The notes under the pieces: model-generated
Seen by the model: only the letters and a program-made list of their open reading frames with translations
Told to the model about the DNA's origin: nothing
Databases searched by the model: none
NCBI GenBank assembly: GCA_030838445.1
Contig: JAUZFQ010000273.1
Coordinates: forward strand, 1-32,025
Length of the DNA: 32,025 bases
DNA from: Pyrinomonadaceae bacterium
Lineage (GTDB): Bacteria > Acidobacteriota > Blastocatellia > Pyrinomonadales > Pyrinomonadaceae
Direction: 5' to 3'
Position numbers and translations under genes: made by a program
Shown here: positions 23,577 through 32,025 of the stretch, one piece after another
Position numbering within the stretch: position 1 is the first letter of the stretch
Layout of the letters: every line of letters begins with the position of its first letter

Positions 23577-23679
23577 CCGTCAACCTTAAATCGCAACTGA
23601 CAGTCAATCTCCAACGGGTAACATCACGGGTCGGAATCTTGCTGATAGCAACTGGCGGCTGACGACTCACAACTTCTTT

Positions 23680-24996
23680 ATGGATAAATTTCGCATCACC
23701 GGCGGGCGCGCGTTGAGCGGCCGCATCAACGTGAGCGGGGCGAAGAATTCCGCCCTGCCGTGCATGGCCGCCGCGCTCCTGACGGGCGAGAGCGTGACGC
23801 TGCACAACGTCCCATACGTCCGCGACATCATCACGCAACGACGACTCTTAGAAGACCTCGGCTCGCACGTCCTGACGCCCGAACTACGCACGCACAAGAT
23901 CACCGCCGCCCACATCGAATTATTTGAAGCTCCCTACGATCTGGTCAAGACGATGCGCGCCTCCGTGCTCGTCCTCGGCCCGCTGCTCGCGCGTTTCGGC
24001 AAGGCGAAAGTTTCCTTGCCGGGCGGCTGCGCCATCGGCTCGCGCCCGATTGACTTGCACCTAGAGAGTTTGAAACAACTCGGCGCGGAAGTGTCGCTCG
24101 AAGCCGGTTACGTGGTGGCGCGTGCGCCGCGCGGCGGCCGGCTCGTCGGCGCGACGGTCAACTTCGACAAAGTGACCGTCACGGGCACGGAGAACTTGTT
24201 GATGGCCGCCACGCTCGCCGCGGGTACGACGACGCTGAACAACGCCGCGTGCGAACCGGAAGTGGCCGACCTCGCCGAACTCCTGAACCGCATGGGCGCG
24301 CGCGTGCGCGGCGCAGGCACGCCACAGATCACGATTGAGGGCGTCGAGACGCTCGGCGCGGCCGAGCACACCATCATCCCCGACCGCATCGAGACGGGCA
24401 CGTTTCTCGTCGCAGCCGCGATCACAAACGGCGAACTCGAACTGAAAGACTGCATGCCGGAACACTCCGCCGCGGTCATCGCCAAACTGCGCGAGGCCGG
24501 AGTCGAGATCGAAGAGGTCAACCAGAGCACGCTGCACGTCAGGCGCGCGGGCGGCGGGTTGCGCGCGTCTGACATCACGACCGAGCCGCACCCGCGTTTC
24601 CCCACCGACATGCAGGCGCAGTACATGACCCTGATGACGCAGGCCGCGGGGCGCAGCCGCATCACCGAGACCATCTTCGAGAATCGCTTCATGCACGCCT
24701 CGGAGATGCAGCGCATGGGCGCGCGCATCGCGATTGACGGGCGCACGGCAATCGTCGAAGGGCCTGCGCGGCTCGCGGGCGCGCGCGTGCAGGCGTCTGA
24801 CTTGCGCGCCTCCGCCTCGCTCGTCCTCGCCGGACTCGTCGCCGAAGGCGAGACGATCATCGAGCGCGTCTACCACATTGATCGCGGCTACGAAAAGATC
24901 GAAGACAAGCTGCGCCGCGTCGGCGCGCAGATCGAACGCCTCCGCGATTCGGTCACATCGAGCCTGCCGCCCATCACGGAAGTCGGCGTGTTGTAG
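23680..24996 (+). CDS. murA: UDP-N-acetylglucosamine 1-carboxyvinyltransferase MurA
   Basis: A 438-residue EPSP-synthase-fold enzyme that moves enolpyruvate from PEP to UDP-GlcNAc, the first committed step of peptidoglycan synthesis. GAKNSALP with Lys22 and Asn23 opens the active site. LPGGCAIGSRPIDLHL carries Cys117, the catalytic and fosfomycin-reactive residue, so the enzyme is of the fosfomycin-sensitive type. Later parts include NLLMAATLAAGTTTLNNAACEPEV, then FPTDMQAQYMTL and FENRFMHASEMQRMGA. Length is normal. No clear Shine-Dalgarno precedes the ATG. Confidence 0.96.
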   Translation: MDKFRITGGRALSGRINVSGAKNSALPCMAAALLTGESVTLHNVPYVRDIITQRRLLEDLGSHVLTPELRTHKITAAHIELFEAPYDLVKTMRASVLVLGPLLARFGKAKVSLPGGCAIGSRPIDLHLESLKQLGAEVSLEAGYVVARAPRGGRLVGATVNFDKVTVTGTENLLMAATLAAGTTTLNNAACEPEVADLAELLNRMGARVRGAGTPQITIEGVETLGAAEHTIIPDRIETGTFLVAAAITNGELELKDCMPEHSAAVIAKLREAGVEIEEVNQSTLHVRRAGGGLRASDITTEPHPRFPTDMQAQYMTLMTQAAGRSRITETIFENRFMHASEMQRMGARIAIDGRTAIVEGPARLAGARVQASDLRASASLVLAGLVAEGETIIERVYHIDRGYEKIEDKLRRVGAQIERLRDSVTSSLPPITEVGVL

Positions 24997-25000
24997 CAAG

Positions 25001-25106
25001 TTGTCAGTAGTCAGTCGTCCGTGGTCAGTTGTCCGTTGTTCTATACGAGTTTCAGCAACTTGCGTGATGACCACATGCAACTGACCACGGACTACTGACA
25101 ACAAAC
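25001..25106. repeat. Heptad-repeat hairpin after murA with a one-unit length difference
   Basis: The left arm (25001-25040) starts four bases after the murA stop and is built of GTCAGTA, GTCAGTC, GTCCGTG and GTCAGTT units. The right arm (about 25077-25106) is the complement but lacks exactly one 7-nt unit. It likely ends the murA message and separates it from the HIT gene. Confidence 0.88.
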
Positions 25107-25126
25107 GTTTCCCTCTCATTTAACTT

Positions 25127-25477
25127 ATGGCTGAACAAAACTGCATCTTTTGTCAGGTCGTCGTGGGCGAGATTGCCGCCGACGTGATTTACACGGATGA
25201 GCGCGCGGTGGCGTTTCGCGACATCAATCCGCAAGCGCCCGTCCACGCGCTCGTCATCCCGCGCGAACACATGGACTCGCTCGACGACGCCTCCGGGCGC
25301 GACGAGGGCTTGCTCGGCCACCTGTTGCGCGTCGCCGCGCGCGTCGCCAATGCGGAGGGCTTGTCGGAGTCGGGCTACCGTACCGTTATCAACACGGGCG
25401 CGGGCGCGGGGCAGTCAGTCTTTCACCTGCACCTGCACGTCATCGGCGGGCGACCGCTCAATTGGCCGCCGGGCTGA
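25127..25477 (+). CDS. HIT family (HINT-like) nucleotide hydrolase
   Basis: A 116-residue histidine-triad protein. The triad HLHLH is at residues 100-104 (FHLHLHVIGG). CIFC at 6-9 is the usual zinc-binding pair of bacterial HINT proteins. FRDINPQAPVHALVIPREH is the matching substrate strand. Such enzymes cleave nucleoside phosphoramidates and AMP-lysine-like adducts. There is no Shine-Dalgarno site. The gene starts 20 bases after the heptad hairpin and 22 bases before the next gene. Confidence 0.93.
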   Translation: MAEQNCIFCQVVVGEIAADVIYTDERAVAFRDINPQAPVHALVIPREHMDSLDDASGRDEGLLGHLLRVAARVANAEGLSESGYRTVINTGAGAGQSVFHLHLHVIGGRPLNWPPG

Positions 25478-25499
25478 AGTTGGAGAAAGGAGTCGAGCG

Positions 25500-25925
25500 A
25501 TGTCCGAACAACAGGAAGACCTCAAGGCTTTGGTCCGCCGCTGGTTCGAGGAGGTGTGGAACAAGGGGCGTGAGGAGGCGATTGACGAGATGTTCGCGGA
25601 GGACGGCGTGGCCTACGGGCTGTCGGACGAGACGGGCGAGCCGTTGCGCGGCGCGTCGGGCTTCAAGCCGTTCTTCCGCAACTTTCGCGGCGCGTTCCCG
25701 AACATCGAAGTGATCGTGGAAGACACCATCGCCGAGGGCGACAAGGTGGCGGCGCGTTGCACGGTGCGCGCCACGCACGAGGGCGACCATCTCGGATACG
25801 CCGCGACGCAGCGGCCGATGGACATCACCGGCATCGCCATCGTGCGCGTCCGCGACGGCCGGATCGTCGAGGCGTGGAACAACTTCGACTTCATGAGCAT
25901 GTTTCAACAACTCGGCACGCTCTGA
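25500..25925 (+). CDS. NTF2-like/SnoaL-type ester cyclase family protein
   Basis: A 141-residue cone-fold protein. It opens DLKALVRRWFEEVWNKGREE, continues AIDEMFAEDGVAYG, then GASGFKPFFRNFRGAFPNIEVIVED and EGDKVAARCTVRATHEG, and ends with the family motif VRDGRIVEAWNNFD. SnoaL-like and related polyketide-cyclase-type proteins have this order; some are enzymes, others binding proteins. Substrate unknown. GGAG is well placed before the ATG at 25500. It is 22 bases after the HIT gene and probably shares its message. Confidence 0.85.
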   Translation: MSEQQEDLKALVRRWFEEVWNKGREEAIDEMFAEDGVAYGLSDETGEPLRGASGFKPFFRNFRGAFPNIEVIVEDTIAEGDKVAARCTVRATHEGDHLGYAATQRPMDITGIAIVRVRDGRIVEAWNNFDFMSMFQQLGTL

Positions 25926-26012
25926 GTAATTGCGGAAAGCGGATGGCGGATTAGAAACCGGGCACGCGCCGTTCCACCCGCTTATGCTTTTCACCCGGCA
26001 GCCCGCATTCTC

Positions 26013-27146
26013 CTACCCTGCGGCGCGTTCTTTGAGTCGCTCCTCCTGCTGTTGCTCCGCCTGTTGCACTTTCTCTTCCTTGAGCAGCGAAGTTTCATAA
26101 CGCACGCGGCCGACGAGCGTGTCGGAGATGGCTTTGACGAAGCCGATGATGGCCGGGCCGAGGACGATGCCGGGGATGCCGAAGGTGTAGACGCCCGCGA
26201 TGAGCGCGAGGAACATCCAGTAGAAGTTGAAGCGTCCCGCGCCGCTCGCCGCCACGCGCGGGCGCAGCAGGAGCGACGAGCCGACCGTCATCATGATGCC
26301 GATCACGAGATAGACCGACGCGCCCACGGGGTCGTTGCGGAAGACGAGCAGGTAGACGCTGACCGGCACGTAGATCGCCCACTCGCCTAAGAGCGGGAAG
26401 AAGCCCGTCAAGAACGTGACGATGGCGAGCACGAGCGCGAGCGGGATGCCGAAGACGAGGTTGAGGACGAAGATGATGACGGCCTTCAGGAACTGATCTA
26501 TGAAGACGGCTTGCAGCGCGCCGCGTAGCGCGCCGCCGACGTTCTCCGCGAGTTTCTCGTATAGCTCGATGTAGTCGCCGGGCACGCGCACCTTGATGTA
26601 GTTGCTGATCTGCTTGCGGTGCGTGAGCACGTAGAAGACGGTGAAGAGGAAGACGGCGAGCGAGGCGAGGATGAGCGCGGCGCGGCTGCGCAAATCCTGA
26701 ATCGCCGCGGCCGAGCGCGTGAGTCCTTCGGTGAAGGCGGCTTCGAGCGTGGCACGCGTGCCCGCGCGGTTGACGGGAATGTAGCGTTCGAGCGCGGCGC
26801 TGATGGCGTCGCTGATCTTGGCGCGCTCCTGCTGCGAGATGTTCGTCGAGTAGCCCGACAACTCGTACCAGGTGTAACCGGCGAGCAGGACGAGCGGCAC
26901 GACGATGAGCGCGATGGTGATGAGCGCGCTGCCGGAACGCGCGCGCAGGTGTCGCTCCAACCACTGCTGTACGGGCAGCAGGAACGCGCCCGCCACGAGG
27001 CCGAGCAACAAGGCCACGAGCACGTGCCCGATGAGCAGCAGGAACAGCCCCACCGCCAGCACGAGCGCGACGCCGTACACGACGATGCGCTTGGCATCAC
27101 GCACCGTCAGTTCGCTCAAACGCCTTGCGTCGTCTTGGTCTGCCAT
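26013..27146 (-). CDS. AI-2E family transporter (PerM-like)
   Basis: A 377-residue permease of the AI-2E/PerM family. It has about eight membrane segments, with the large external loop between the third and fourth (LSGYSTNISQQERAKISDAI and on). Family parts include FTVFYVLTHRKQISNYIKV, YEKLAENVGGALRGALQAVF and GIPLALVLAIVTFLTGFFPLLGEW. Members move autoinducer-2, indole-like compounds or ions; the substrate is not set by sequence. The C-terminus is Gln/Glu-rich. The promoter motif lies so close (nine bases between -10 and ATG) that the message could be leaderless. Confidence 0.88.
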   Translation of the reverse strand: MADQDDARRLSELTVRDAKRIVVYGVALVLAVGLFLLLIGHVLVALLLGLVAGAFLLPVQQWLERHLRARSGSALITIALIVVPLVLLAGYTWYELSGYSTNISQQERAKISDAISAALERYIPVNRAGTRATLEAAFTEGLTRSAAAIQDLRSRAALILASLAVFLFTVFYVLTHRKQISNYIKVRVPGDYIELYEKLAENVGGALRGALQAVFIDQFLKAVIIFVLNLVFGIPLALVLAIVTFLTGFFPLLGEWAIYVPVSVYLLVFRNDPVGASVYLVIGIMMTVGSSLLLRPRVAASGAGRFNFYWMFLALIAGVYTFGIPGIVLGPAIIGFVKAISDTLVGRVRYETSLLKEEKVQQAEQQQEERLKERAAG

Positions 27147-27155
27147 CGTGCGGCT

Positions 27156-27164
27156 AATCTAGCA
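27156..27164 (-). promoter_or_regulatory. Extended -10 element close to the AI-2E transporter start
   Basis: On the minus strand, TGC then TAGATT, with nine bases between it and the ATG. A start of transcription at the normal distance would fall within about two bases of the initiation codon. No Shine-Dalgarno sequence is present. Confidence 0.5.
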
Positions 27165-27205
27165 CATAACATTTCACGCCATGAATGAAAGGGTGTCACA
27201 AGTCG

Positions 27206-27225
27206 GCGTCTTCGGCCGAAGACGC
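27206..27225. other. Perfect 20-bp palindrome upstream of the AI-2E transporter
   Basis: GCGTCTTCGGCCGAAGACGC reads the same on both strands. It lies about 60 bases upstream of the transporter start, just above its -10 element. It could be an operator for a dimeric regulator or part of a hairpin. Confidence 0.5.
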
Positions 27226-27271
27226 AGGCTCTCGCCCGCTTCCATCAACAACGCGACGACGCGGGGAAAGA

Positions 27272-27305
27272 AAAAGTCTCCGGCCTGCGAAGACCGGAGA
27301 CTTTT
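27272..27305. terminator. Intrinsic terminator hairpin
   Basis: AAAAGTCTCCGG pairs with CCGGAGACTTTT, a perfect 12-pair stem with a ten-base loop, with A and T runs at its two ends. It can serve the minus-strand propeller gene, whose stop is about 65 bases away, and would also work on the plus strand. The rest of 27147-27368 has no gene. Confidence 0.8.
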
Positions 27306-27368
27306 CGTGTCGGAAGTTAAATGTCGGAGGACAGGCGCGCCGCGTTGTCGTCGTGCGCCAGCCCCGGT

Positions 27369-30300
27369 TTATTTCACTTGAAACTGAACGGTGTGCGTCG
27401 TCGGGTCGTTGCCCGCCTTGAAGCTGAGCAGGTAAGTGCCCGTCCCGTAGCCGCCGGTCTTCAGGTTGAATTGATAACTGCCGCCCGCGTAGCGGAAGTC
27501 GTAATCGGGGTTGGCGTCGCCCGGCGCGGCGAGCGCGCCCGGCGCGTTGTCCGAGATGCGCGTGACCGAGAGAGCGGTGACGACGATGTTCGACGCCGAC
27601 TGGTTGACGCGCGCGGCGTCCGTCAGTTCCAGCTTGACGGGGATGGTGCTGCCGCTCTTGTGCGCCTTCGTCTGGTCGTAGAGCGGGTTGACGCCGTAGG
27701 CGACGCGGTAGTTAATCGTGCGCGTGCTCTCGTTGCCCGCGTGGTCGCGCGCGTTGACGGCGAAGGTGTACGCGCCGACCGCGCCCGTGTTGAGACTCGC
27801 GCCATTAACCACCGTGCCGATGCACGAGGCGACGCCCGAACCGGCGTCCGCGCAGGCGTAGGACGCGACCACGTTCTGGCGGAGCAGGTAGACGGCATCT
27901 GCGACGGGCGCGGCGACGTTGATGTCGGGCGCGGTCTGGTCGCCGCCCGACACGCGCTCGGTAATGACGAACGGGCTGAGCGACGTGACGCGCGCGTAGA
28001 CCGTGCGCGTGGCGAAGTTGTGCGCGGGCGCGTCGGGCGCGAGGATCGTGCGATCCACGAAGTTGGGGACGGGCGGCGGCTCGCCGTGCAGGACGCGCAG
28101 CGCGCTAAAGGTGAACGGGTTCGTGACGCCCGCCACCTGAAAGCCGATGGTGATCGCCCCCGTGTAGGTGGCCGTCGTCGTGATCTCGTAGGCGAGCGTG
28201 TTGGCGTTGATGACGTACTCGCCGGGTAGCCCTTGGAGCGCGTTCGGGTCAATTGGCCGGATGCTTGTGTTCCCGGCGTTGGTCACGTTGGCGAAGTTCA
28301 GCGTGACGCCGTTCGCCGCCACCGCGACGTTCGCGCCCGCGGGCGTGTTCGGGCGCGCGACGGGCTGCCACTTCGGCAGTTGATCCGAGAACTGCCCGTC
28401 CGTGAGAGCGACGCGTTCCGTGCCGTCGGCGTTGACGAGATCAATGCCGCTGCCGTTGCGTTGCGTGGCGAAGGCCAGTCGCCGCGAGTCGGGCGACCAG
28501 TCGGGGTTGGAGTTGTACTCGAAGTCGCCGCCGATGTGTTGCAGCCCCGTGCCGTCGGCGTTGACGGTGTGGAACGCGAGGAACACTTCGCCGTAAGGGT
28601 TCAGGAAGGAGAGCTTCGTGCCGTCCGGCGACCAACTCACGTTGTCCACGGAGTTCGACCCGGCGAACACGGTCGTGCGTCCCGTGCCGTCGGCCTTGAC
28701 GACATACAACCCGGCACCTTCGCTGTGCTCGGCGATGAAGCTGAGGCGGCCGCCGTCCGGCGACCAGCGGGGCGCGCCGTAGAGGGTGGTGTTGCCGGTG
28801 GTCAGGTTGCGGCGACCCGTGCCGTCGGGGCGCACCGCGTAGAGGTTGGCGAGACCCGCGCCGTCGGCGGGGAAGCGGAGGAAGGCGATCTCCGCGCCGT
28901 TGGGCGACCACGCAGGGAAGTAGTCGAGTTCGCCCGCGTTGTTGTCGAACTTGACGAGGTTCGTGCCGTCGGACTTGATCACGTAGATGCTCTGCGTGAA
29001 CGAGCCGGTCTGCACGTTGAGGAAGGCGCGCGTGAAGACGAGCCGCGCGCCGTCGGGCGACCACGCGGGCTGTCCGTCAATGCCACTGGTGTCGGTGAGT
29101 TGGAGCGGGTTCGTGCCGTCGGCGTTGACGGTGTGGATGCCGCTGCGGCTGCCGTCGTTGCGCTGCGTGCTGTAGGCGAGGCGCGCGCCGTCGGCCGACC
29201 ACGCGATGGTGTTGATGTAATCGTCGTCCACGGCCGCCACGAGCGTCTGGTTCGAGCCGTCGGCGTTCATCACGTAGACTTCGTTCAAGCTCTGCGGGTA
29301 GTGGGTGCGCTCGAAGGCGAGGCGCGAGCCGTCGGGCGACCAGACGAGACTGTGATCGTCGGCCGGGTGGTTGGTCAAGTTCCGCTGCCCCGTGCCGTCG
29401 GCGCGCTGGATGTAGATTTCCGAGTTGCCGTCGCGCCACGTCTGGTAGGCGATGAGTTGTCGGGCGGACGCGGAGGTCGTGGCGCGACCCCAGTCGGCTT
29501 CCACGTCGCCGAAGTTGCCGGGGCGGTTAGTGAGATTGTAGCGGCCGGAGCCATCGGCATTGATCACGTAAAGCTCGCCGGCGGGGTCGCCGTTGCGGTG
29601 GCCGGTGTAGACGATCTTCGTGCCGTCGGGCGACCACGCGGGGTCTTCGTCTCTCCCGCCGTTGTCGGCGGTGAGAAGAGTCAGGCCGGTGCCGTCGGCG
29701 TTCATCACGTAGACGTCGGGGAAGAACATCGGCTCGGTCTCGCCGTAGCTGGCGAACAAGATTCGCGTGCCGTCGGGCGACCACGCGGGCGCGAAGTCAC
29801 GCCCGACGTTCGTGCTCAAACGGGTCATGCCGCCGCCCTCGGCCGTCGTGCCGCCCGTGTCCATCACGTAAATGTCCGTGAAGCCGTAGTTCTCCTGACT
29901 GACGAAGGCGAGGCTCGTGCCGTCGGGCGACCACGAAGGCTGGCTACCGCCGAACTGGTTGAAGGTAATGCGGTAGGGATCGGAGTTGGTGATCACGTCT
30001 TTGAGCCAGATGTGGTTGCCGCTGGTGAAGGCGATGAAGCGCCCGTCGGGCGACCACGCGGGGTCGAGGTTGTTGCCGGAGGCGACGGTGGTGACGGCGC
30101 GCTCGTTTGTGCCGTCGGCGTTCATCGTGTAGATGTTCGAGCCGCCGGTCTCCTGCCGGACGAAGGCGATGCGCGAGGCGTCGGGCGAGAAGACGGGCGT
30201 GCGCTCCTGCACCGCCGTGTAGGTGAGGCGCGTCTTGTTCGTGCCGTCGGGGTTGACGGTGTAGACCTCGTAGTTGTTGGCGTCCTGATCGCTGATGTAG

Positions 30301-32025
30301 ACGATGCGGCCGTTCGTGACGGGCGCGGGCGTCGGCGTCGGCACGGGCGGGCCGGAGATGAAGAACTCCGAGCCGTTGCTGTTGAAGGGGAGCGGATCGT
30401 AGGTCGCGCTGCTGATCGCGTAGGAGGCGGTCATCTTCGTGTAAGGCGCGCCCGTCGCCGTCACGGAGACGTTGACGGTCTTCGCCTGACCGGGGGCGAG
30501 GGCGGGGAAGGTGCAGGTGAAACTCGCGCCGTCGGGCGCGGCCGCGCACGCGCCGCCGTCGTTCGAGGCGACGCCGTTGATCAACTGGCCGGACGAGAGT
30601 TGCCCCGTGAGCACGACGTTGAGCGCGCGGAACGGGCCGCCGTTCTGCGCGGTGAGGTTGTAGTTGTTCTGGCCGCCGCTTGCCACGATGTACTGATCGA
30701 CGTTGCCGTAGGTGTAGAGATCGGCGTTGGGCGTCGGCGACGGGGTAGGCGCGGGGCCGTCAATGATCGGCGGGACGATCTGCCAGTCCTTCGGCGTGTT
30801 CCCGCTGCCGAAATCGGCGAGCATCACGGTCGCGCCGCCCGCGGCCAAGTCCGCCACGTTGACGCTGACCACGCCGTCGCGGTACCCGCTGAACGCGACG
30901 CGCGCGCCGTCGGGCGACCAGATCGGACTCGATTGTTGAGTGTCCGCCGGGTCGTTCGAGACGCGGCGTTGGTTGCTGCCGTCGCGGTTCATGACGTAGA
31001 CGGCGTTCATGTTGTCGCGGTAGCTGTCGAAGGCGATATGCGTGCCGTCGGGCGACCAGATGGGCGTCGCACTGAAGCCGCCGCCGGTCAGGTTGCGCGG
31101 CTGCTGGCCGTCGGCGCGGACAACGTAGATTGCTGTGTCCGAACCGTGACCCGTGTAGGCGATCTCCGTGCCGTCGGGCGACCATTGCGGGTTGTAGTCG
31201 TCGGTCGAGTTGTCGGTGATTTGCGTCTGGTTCGAGCCGTCGGCGTTCATCACGTACACCTCGCCGATGCCCGTGAGGTTGCGGCGGAAGGCGATCTTCG
31301 CGCCGCTCGGCGACCACGCGGGGTCTTCGCCGCCGCCCGTGTCGGCGGTGAGGCTGGTGATGCCCGTGCCGTCCGCTTTGGCGGTGAGCACGTCAATGCG
31401 CCCGTTGAGATAGCTCATGAAGACGAGGTGCGAGCCGTCGGGCGACCACGTAGGCTTCACGTCCATTTCGTCGCTGAAAGTGATCCGGCGCAGGTTGGAC
31501 GTGTTGGCGTCAACCACGTAAATCTCGCTGCTTGAGCCGCCGGAGTTTTCGAAAGCGGAGAAGGCGATCTTCGTGCCGTCGGGCGACCACGTTGCGCTGC
31601 CCGCGCCCGACAGGTCGGCCACGCGCGTCTGCCCCGTGCCGTCCTCGTCCATGTAGTAGACGGTCGAACCGCCGTCGCCGGGGCGCATGCTGGTGAACAG
31701 TATCTTGCCGATGCCGCCGGGGATGGGCGTCGGGCTAGGCGTCGGAGTGGGGGACGGCGTAGGCGACGGAGTCCCGAACGGCGTGGGCGTCGGACTCGGA
31801 TTTGGCGTCGGCGTCGGACTCGGTGTCGGACTCGGAATAGGCGTCGGAGTTGGCGTGGGCGCACGCACGAGGGCTGACGCGTCGGCGGCGTTGTTGGTCG
31901 TGTTCGGGTCGGGCGACGAACTGCCGACTTGCGCGTGCGTTTGCACCGTCGCGCCGTCGTTGAGATTGACGGTGGCGTCAATGATCACGGTCGCCTCGGT
32001 GAAGGCCGCCATGCCACCCAGGTTG
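27369..32025 (-). CDS. Giant extracellular PD40/TolB-like beta-propeller protein (partial)
   Basis: At least 1551 residues, open at the right edge, so the N-terminus is missing. From the N side: a DUF11-like end ([19 protein letters not shown]), a Pro/Thr/Ser linker, six WSPDG blades, a DUF11-like domain, a second set of five or six blades, and a third set of about seven. In total about 18 blades of the form (P)xWSPDGxxIAF, 43-46 residues each. The C-terminal part carries bacterial Ig-like strands ([18 protein letters not shown] and on) and an end domain with [15 protein letters not shown], the PxKF pattern. Such proteins are secreted or surface bound and bind ligands; no enzyme residue is seen. 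Confidence 0.9.
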   Translation of the reverse strand, partial: NLGGMAAFTEATVIIDATVNLNDGATVQTHAQVGSSSPDPNTTNNAADASALVRAPTPTPTPIPSPTPSPTPTPNPSPTPTPFGTPSPTPSPTPTPSPTPIPGGIGKILFTSMRPGDGGSTVYYMDEDGTGQTRVADLSGAGSATWSPDGTKIAFSAFENSGGSSSEIYVVDANTSNLRRITFSDEMDVKPTWSPDGSHLVFMSYLNGRIDVLTAKADGTGITSLTADTGGGEDPAWSPSGAKIAFRRNLTGIGEVYVMNADGSNQTQITDNSTDDYNPQWSPDGTEIAYTGHGSDTAIYVVRADGQQPRNLTGGGFSATPIWSPDGTHIAFDSYRDNMNAVYVMNRDGSNQRRVSNDPADTQQSSPIWSPDGARVAFSGYRDGVVSVNVADLAAGGATVMLADFGSGNTPKDWQIVPPIIDGPAPTPSPTPNADLYTYGNVDQYIVASGGQNNYNLTAQNGGPFRALNVVLTGQLSSGQLINGVASNDGGACAAAPDGASFTCTFPALAPGQAKTVNVSVTATGAPYTKMTASYAISSATYDPLPFNSNGSEFFISGPPVPTPTPAPVTNGRIVYISDQDANNYEVYTVNPDGTNKTRLTYTAVQERTPVFSPDASRIAFVRQETGGSNIYTMNADGTNERAVTTVASGNNLDPAWSPDGRFIAFTSGNHIWLKDVITNSDPYRITFNQFGGSQPSWSPDGTSLAFVSQENYGFTDIYVMDTGGTTAEGGGMTRLSTNVGRDFAPAWSPDGTRILFASYGETEPMFFPDVYVMNADGTGLTLLTADNGGRDEDPAWSPDGTKIVYTGHRNGDPAGELYVINADGSGRYNLTNRPGNFGDVEADWGRATTSASARQLIAYQTWRDGNSEIYIQRADGTGQRNLTNHPADDHSLVWSPDGSRLAFERTHYPQSLNEVYVMNADGSNQTLVAAVDDDYINTIAWSADGARLAYSTQRNDGSRSGIHTVNADGTNPLQLTDTSGIDGQPAWSPDGARLVFTRAFLNVQTGSFTQSIYVIKSDGTNLVKFDNNAGELDYFPAWSPNGAEIAFLRFPADGAGLANLYAVRPDGTGRRNLTTGNTTLYGAPRWSPDGGRLSFIAEHSEGAGLYVVKADGTGRTTVFAGSNSVDNVSWSPDGTKLSFLNPYGEVFLAFHTVNADGTGLQHIGGDFEYNSNPDWSPDSRRLAFATQRNGSGIDLVNADGTERVALTDGQFSDQLPKWQPVARPNTPAGANVAVAANGVTLNFANVTNAGNTSIRPIDPNALQGLPGEYVINANTLAYEITTTATYTGAITIGFQVAGVTNPFTFSALRVLHGEPPPVPNFVDRTILAPDAPAHNFATRTVYARVTSLSPFVITERVSGGDQTAPDINVAAPVADAVYLLRQNVVASYACADAGSGVASCIGTVVNGASLNTGAVGAYTFAVNARDHAGNESTRTINYRVAYGVNPLYDQTKAHKSGSTIPVKLELTDAARVNQSASNIVVTALSVTRISDNAPGALAAPGDANPDYDFRYAGGSYQFNLKTGGYGTGTYLLSFKAGNDPTTHTVQFQVK
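28480..31590 (-). repeat. Array of 18 WSPDG-type propeller blades at DNA level
   Basis: The plus strand shows GTCGGGCGACCAC and close variants about every 130-140 bases, 18 in all, each encoding the WSPDG core. A break at about 30200-30900 holds the DUF11-like domain. Blade copies differ elsewhere, so the array is old rather than a fresh duplication. Confidence 0.85.
31717..31862 (-). repeat. Pro/Thr/Ser linker repeat in the propeller protein
   Basis: On the plus strand this is tandem 6-12 base units such as GGCGTCGG and GACTCGG. On the coding strand they read [13 protein letters not shown]-type units. It links the DUF11-like domain to the first propeller, probably as an extended spacer outside the cell. 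Confidence 0.85.

Noticed and set aside
10291-25106. CRISPR arrays at the tandem repeats
   Set aside because: Units are 7 bases with no spacers, each array is an inverted pair, and no cas gene is present.
28233-31535. A 1100-codon plus-strand reading frame opposite the propeller gene, full of Arg-Ala-Val-Gly-Arg-Pro repeats
   Set aside because: It is the antisense of the WSPDG blade codons; GC-rich repeats rarely give stops. Composition is unlike a real protein, and the minus-strand gene fully explains it.

Overview
The window is a GC-rich, gene-dense stretch of a bacterial chromosome. A cautious placement is Acidobacteriota, probably class Blastocatellia. This rests on overall gene style (DUF11/PD40/PxKF secreted giant with PTPTP linkers, DUF5658, many small unassigned proteins) and not on a marker gene. 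There are no rRNA, tRNA, transposase or CRISPR sequences that I could recognise. Both edges cut genes: alaS at the left and a giant beta-propeller protein at the right.

Layout. 1-2541: alaS start (-), a small Cys-rich protein (-), recX (-) and truB (+), the last two divergent across a G-rich/C-rich inverted repeat. 2883-10280: a plus-strand cluster built around the conserved stationary-phase/sporulation trio PrkA (YeaG-like kinase), YeaH (DUF444, vWA-like) and SpoVR (YcgB-like). A coiled-coil protein and an alpha/beta hydrolase are inserted into it. The SpoVR gene is interrupted by a 405-codon intein carrying a LAGLIDADG homing endonuclease. 10459-14944: an accessory-looking block with a PEP-synthase-like ATP-grasp protein, a nucleoside-deoxyribosyltransferase-like (DUF4406-like) protein and a membrane protein with a GAF-like cytoplasmic domain. 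14977-19837: TspO, an SRPBCC protein, a polytopic His-rich membrane protein, inorganic pyrophosphatase, RidA, another membrane protein and a zinc ribbon. 19944-22453: HtrA-type protease, DUF5658, a small acidic protein and an HMA metal-binding protein, all minus strand. 22594-25925: prmC, murA, a HIT hydrolase and an NTF2-like protein, all plus. 26013-32025: an AI-2E family permease and the partial propeller giant, both minus.

Two things stand out. The first is the intein, placed exactly inside the conserved NEGWA/(S/T)FWH motif of SpoVR. The second is a set of at least six intergenic hairpins. Most are built from tandem heptanucleotides (the G-rich one has a mixed 6-7 nt period), each locus has its own unit sequence, and they sit directly against start or stop codons. 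One arm differs from its partner by exactly one 7-nt unit, and at one convergent gene pair the repeat supplies the last three codons and the stop of both genes. A shared extended -10 promoter pattern (TGn next to TATAAT, TAAAAT, TAGATT or TAGACT) appears upstream of five genes.

Functionally most of the window is housekeeping (translation, release-factor methylation, peptidoglycan synthesis, pyrophosphate removal, metabolite repair, envelope proteolysis). The PrkA-YeaH-SpoVR cluster and the ATP-grasp/DUF4406/GAF-membrane block are the main regulatory or accessory parts. All functional calls come from reading motifs by eye; no database search was possible.
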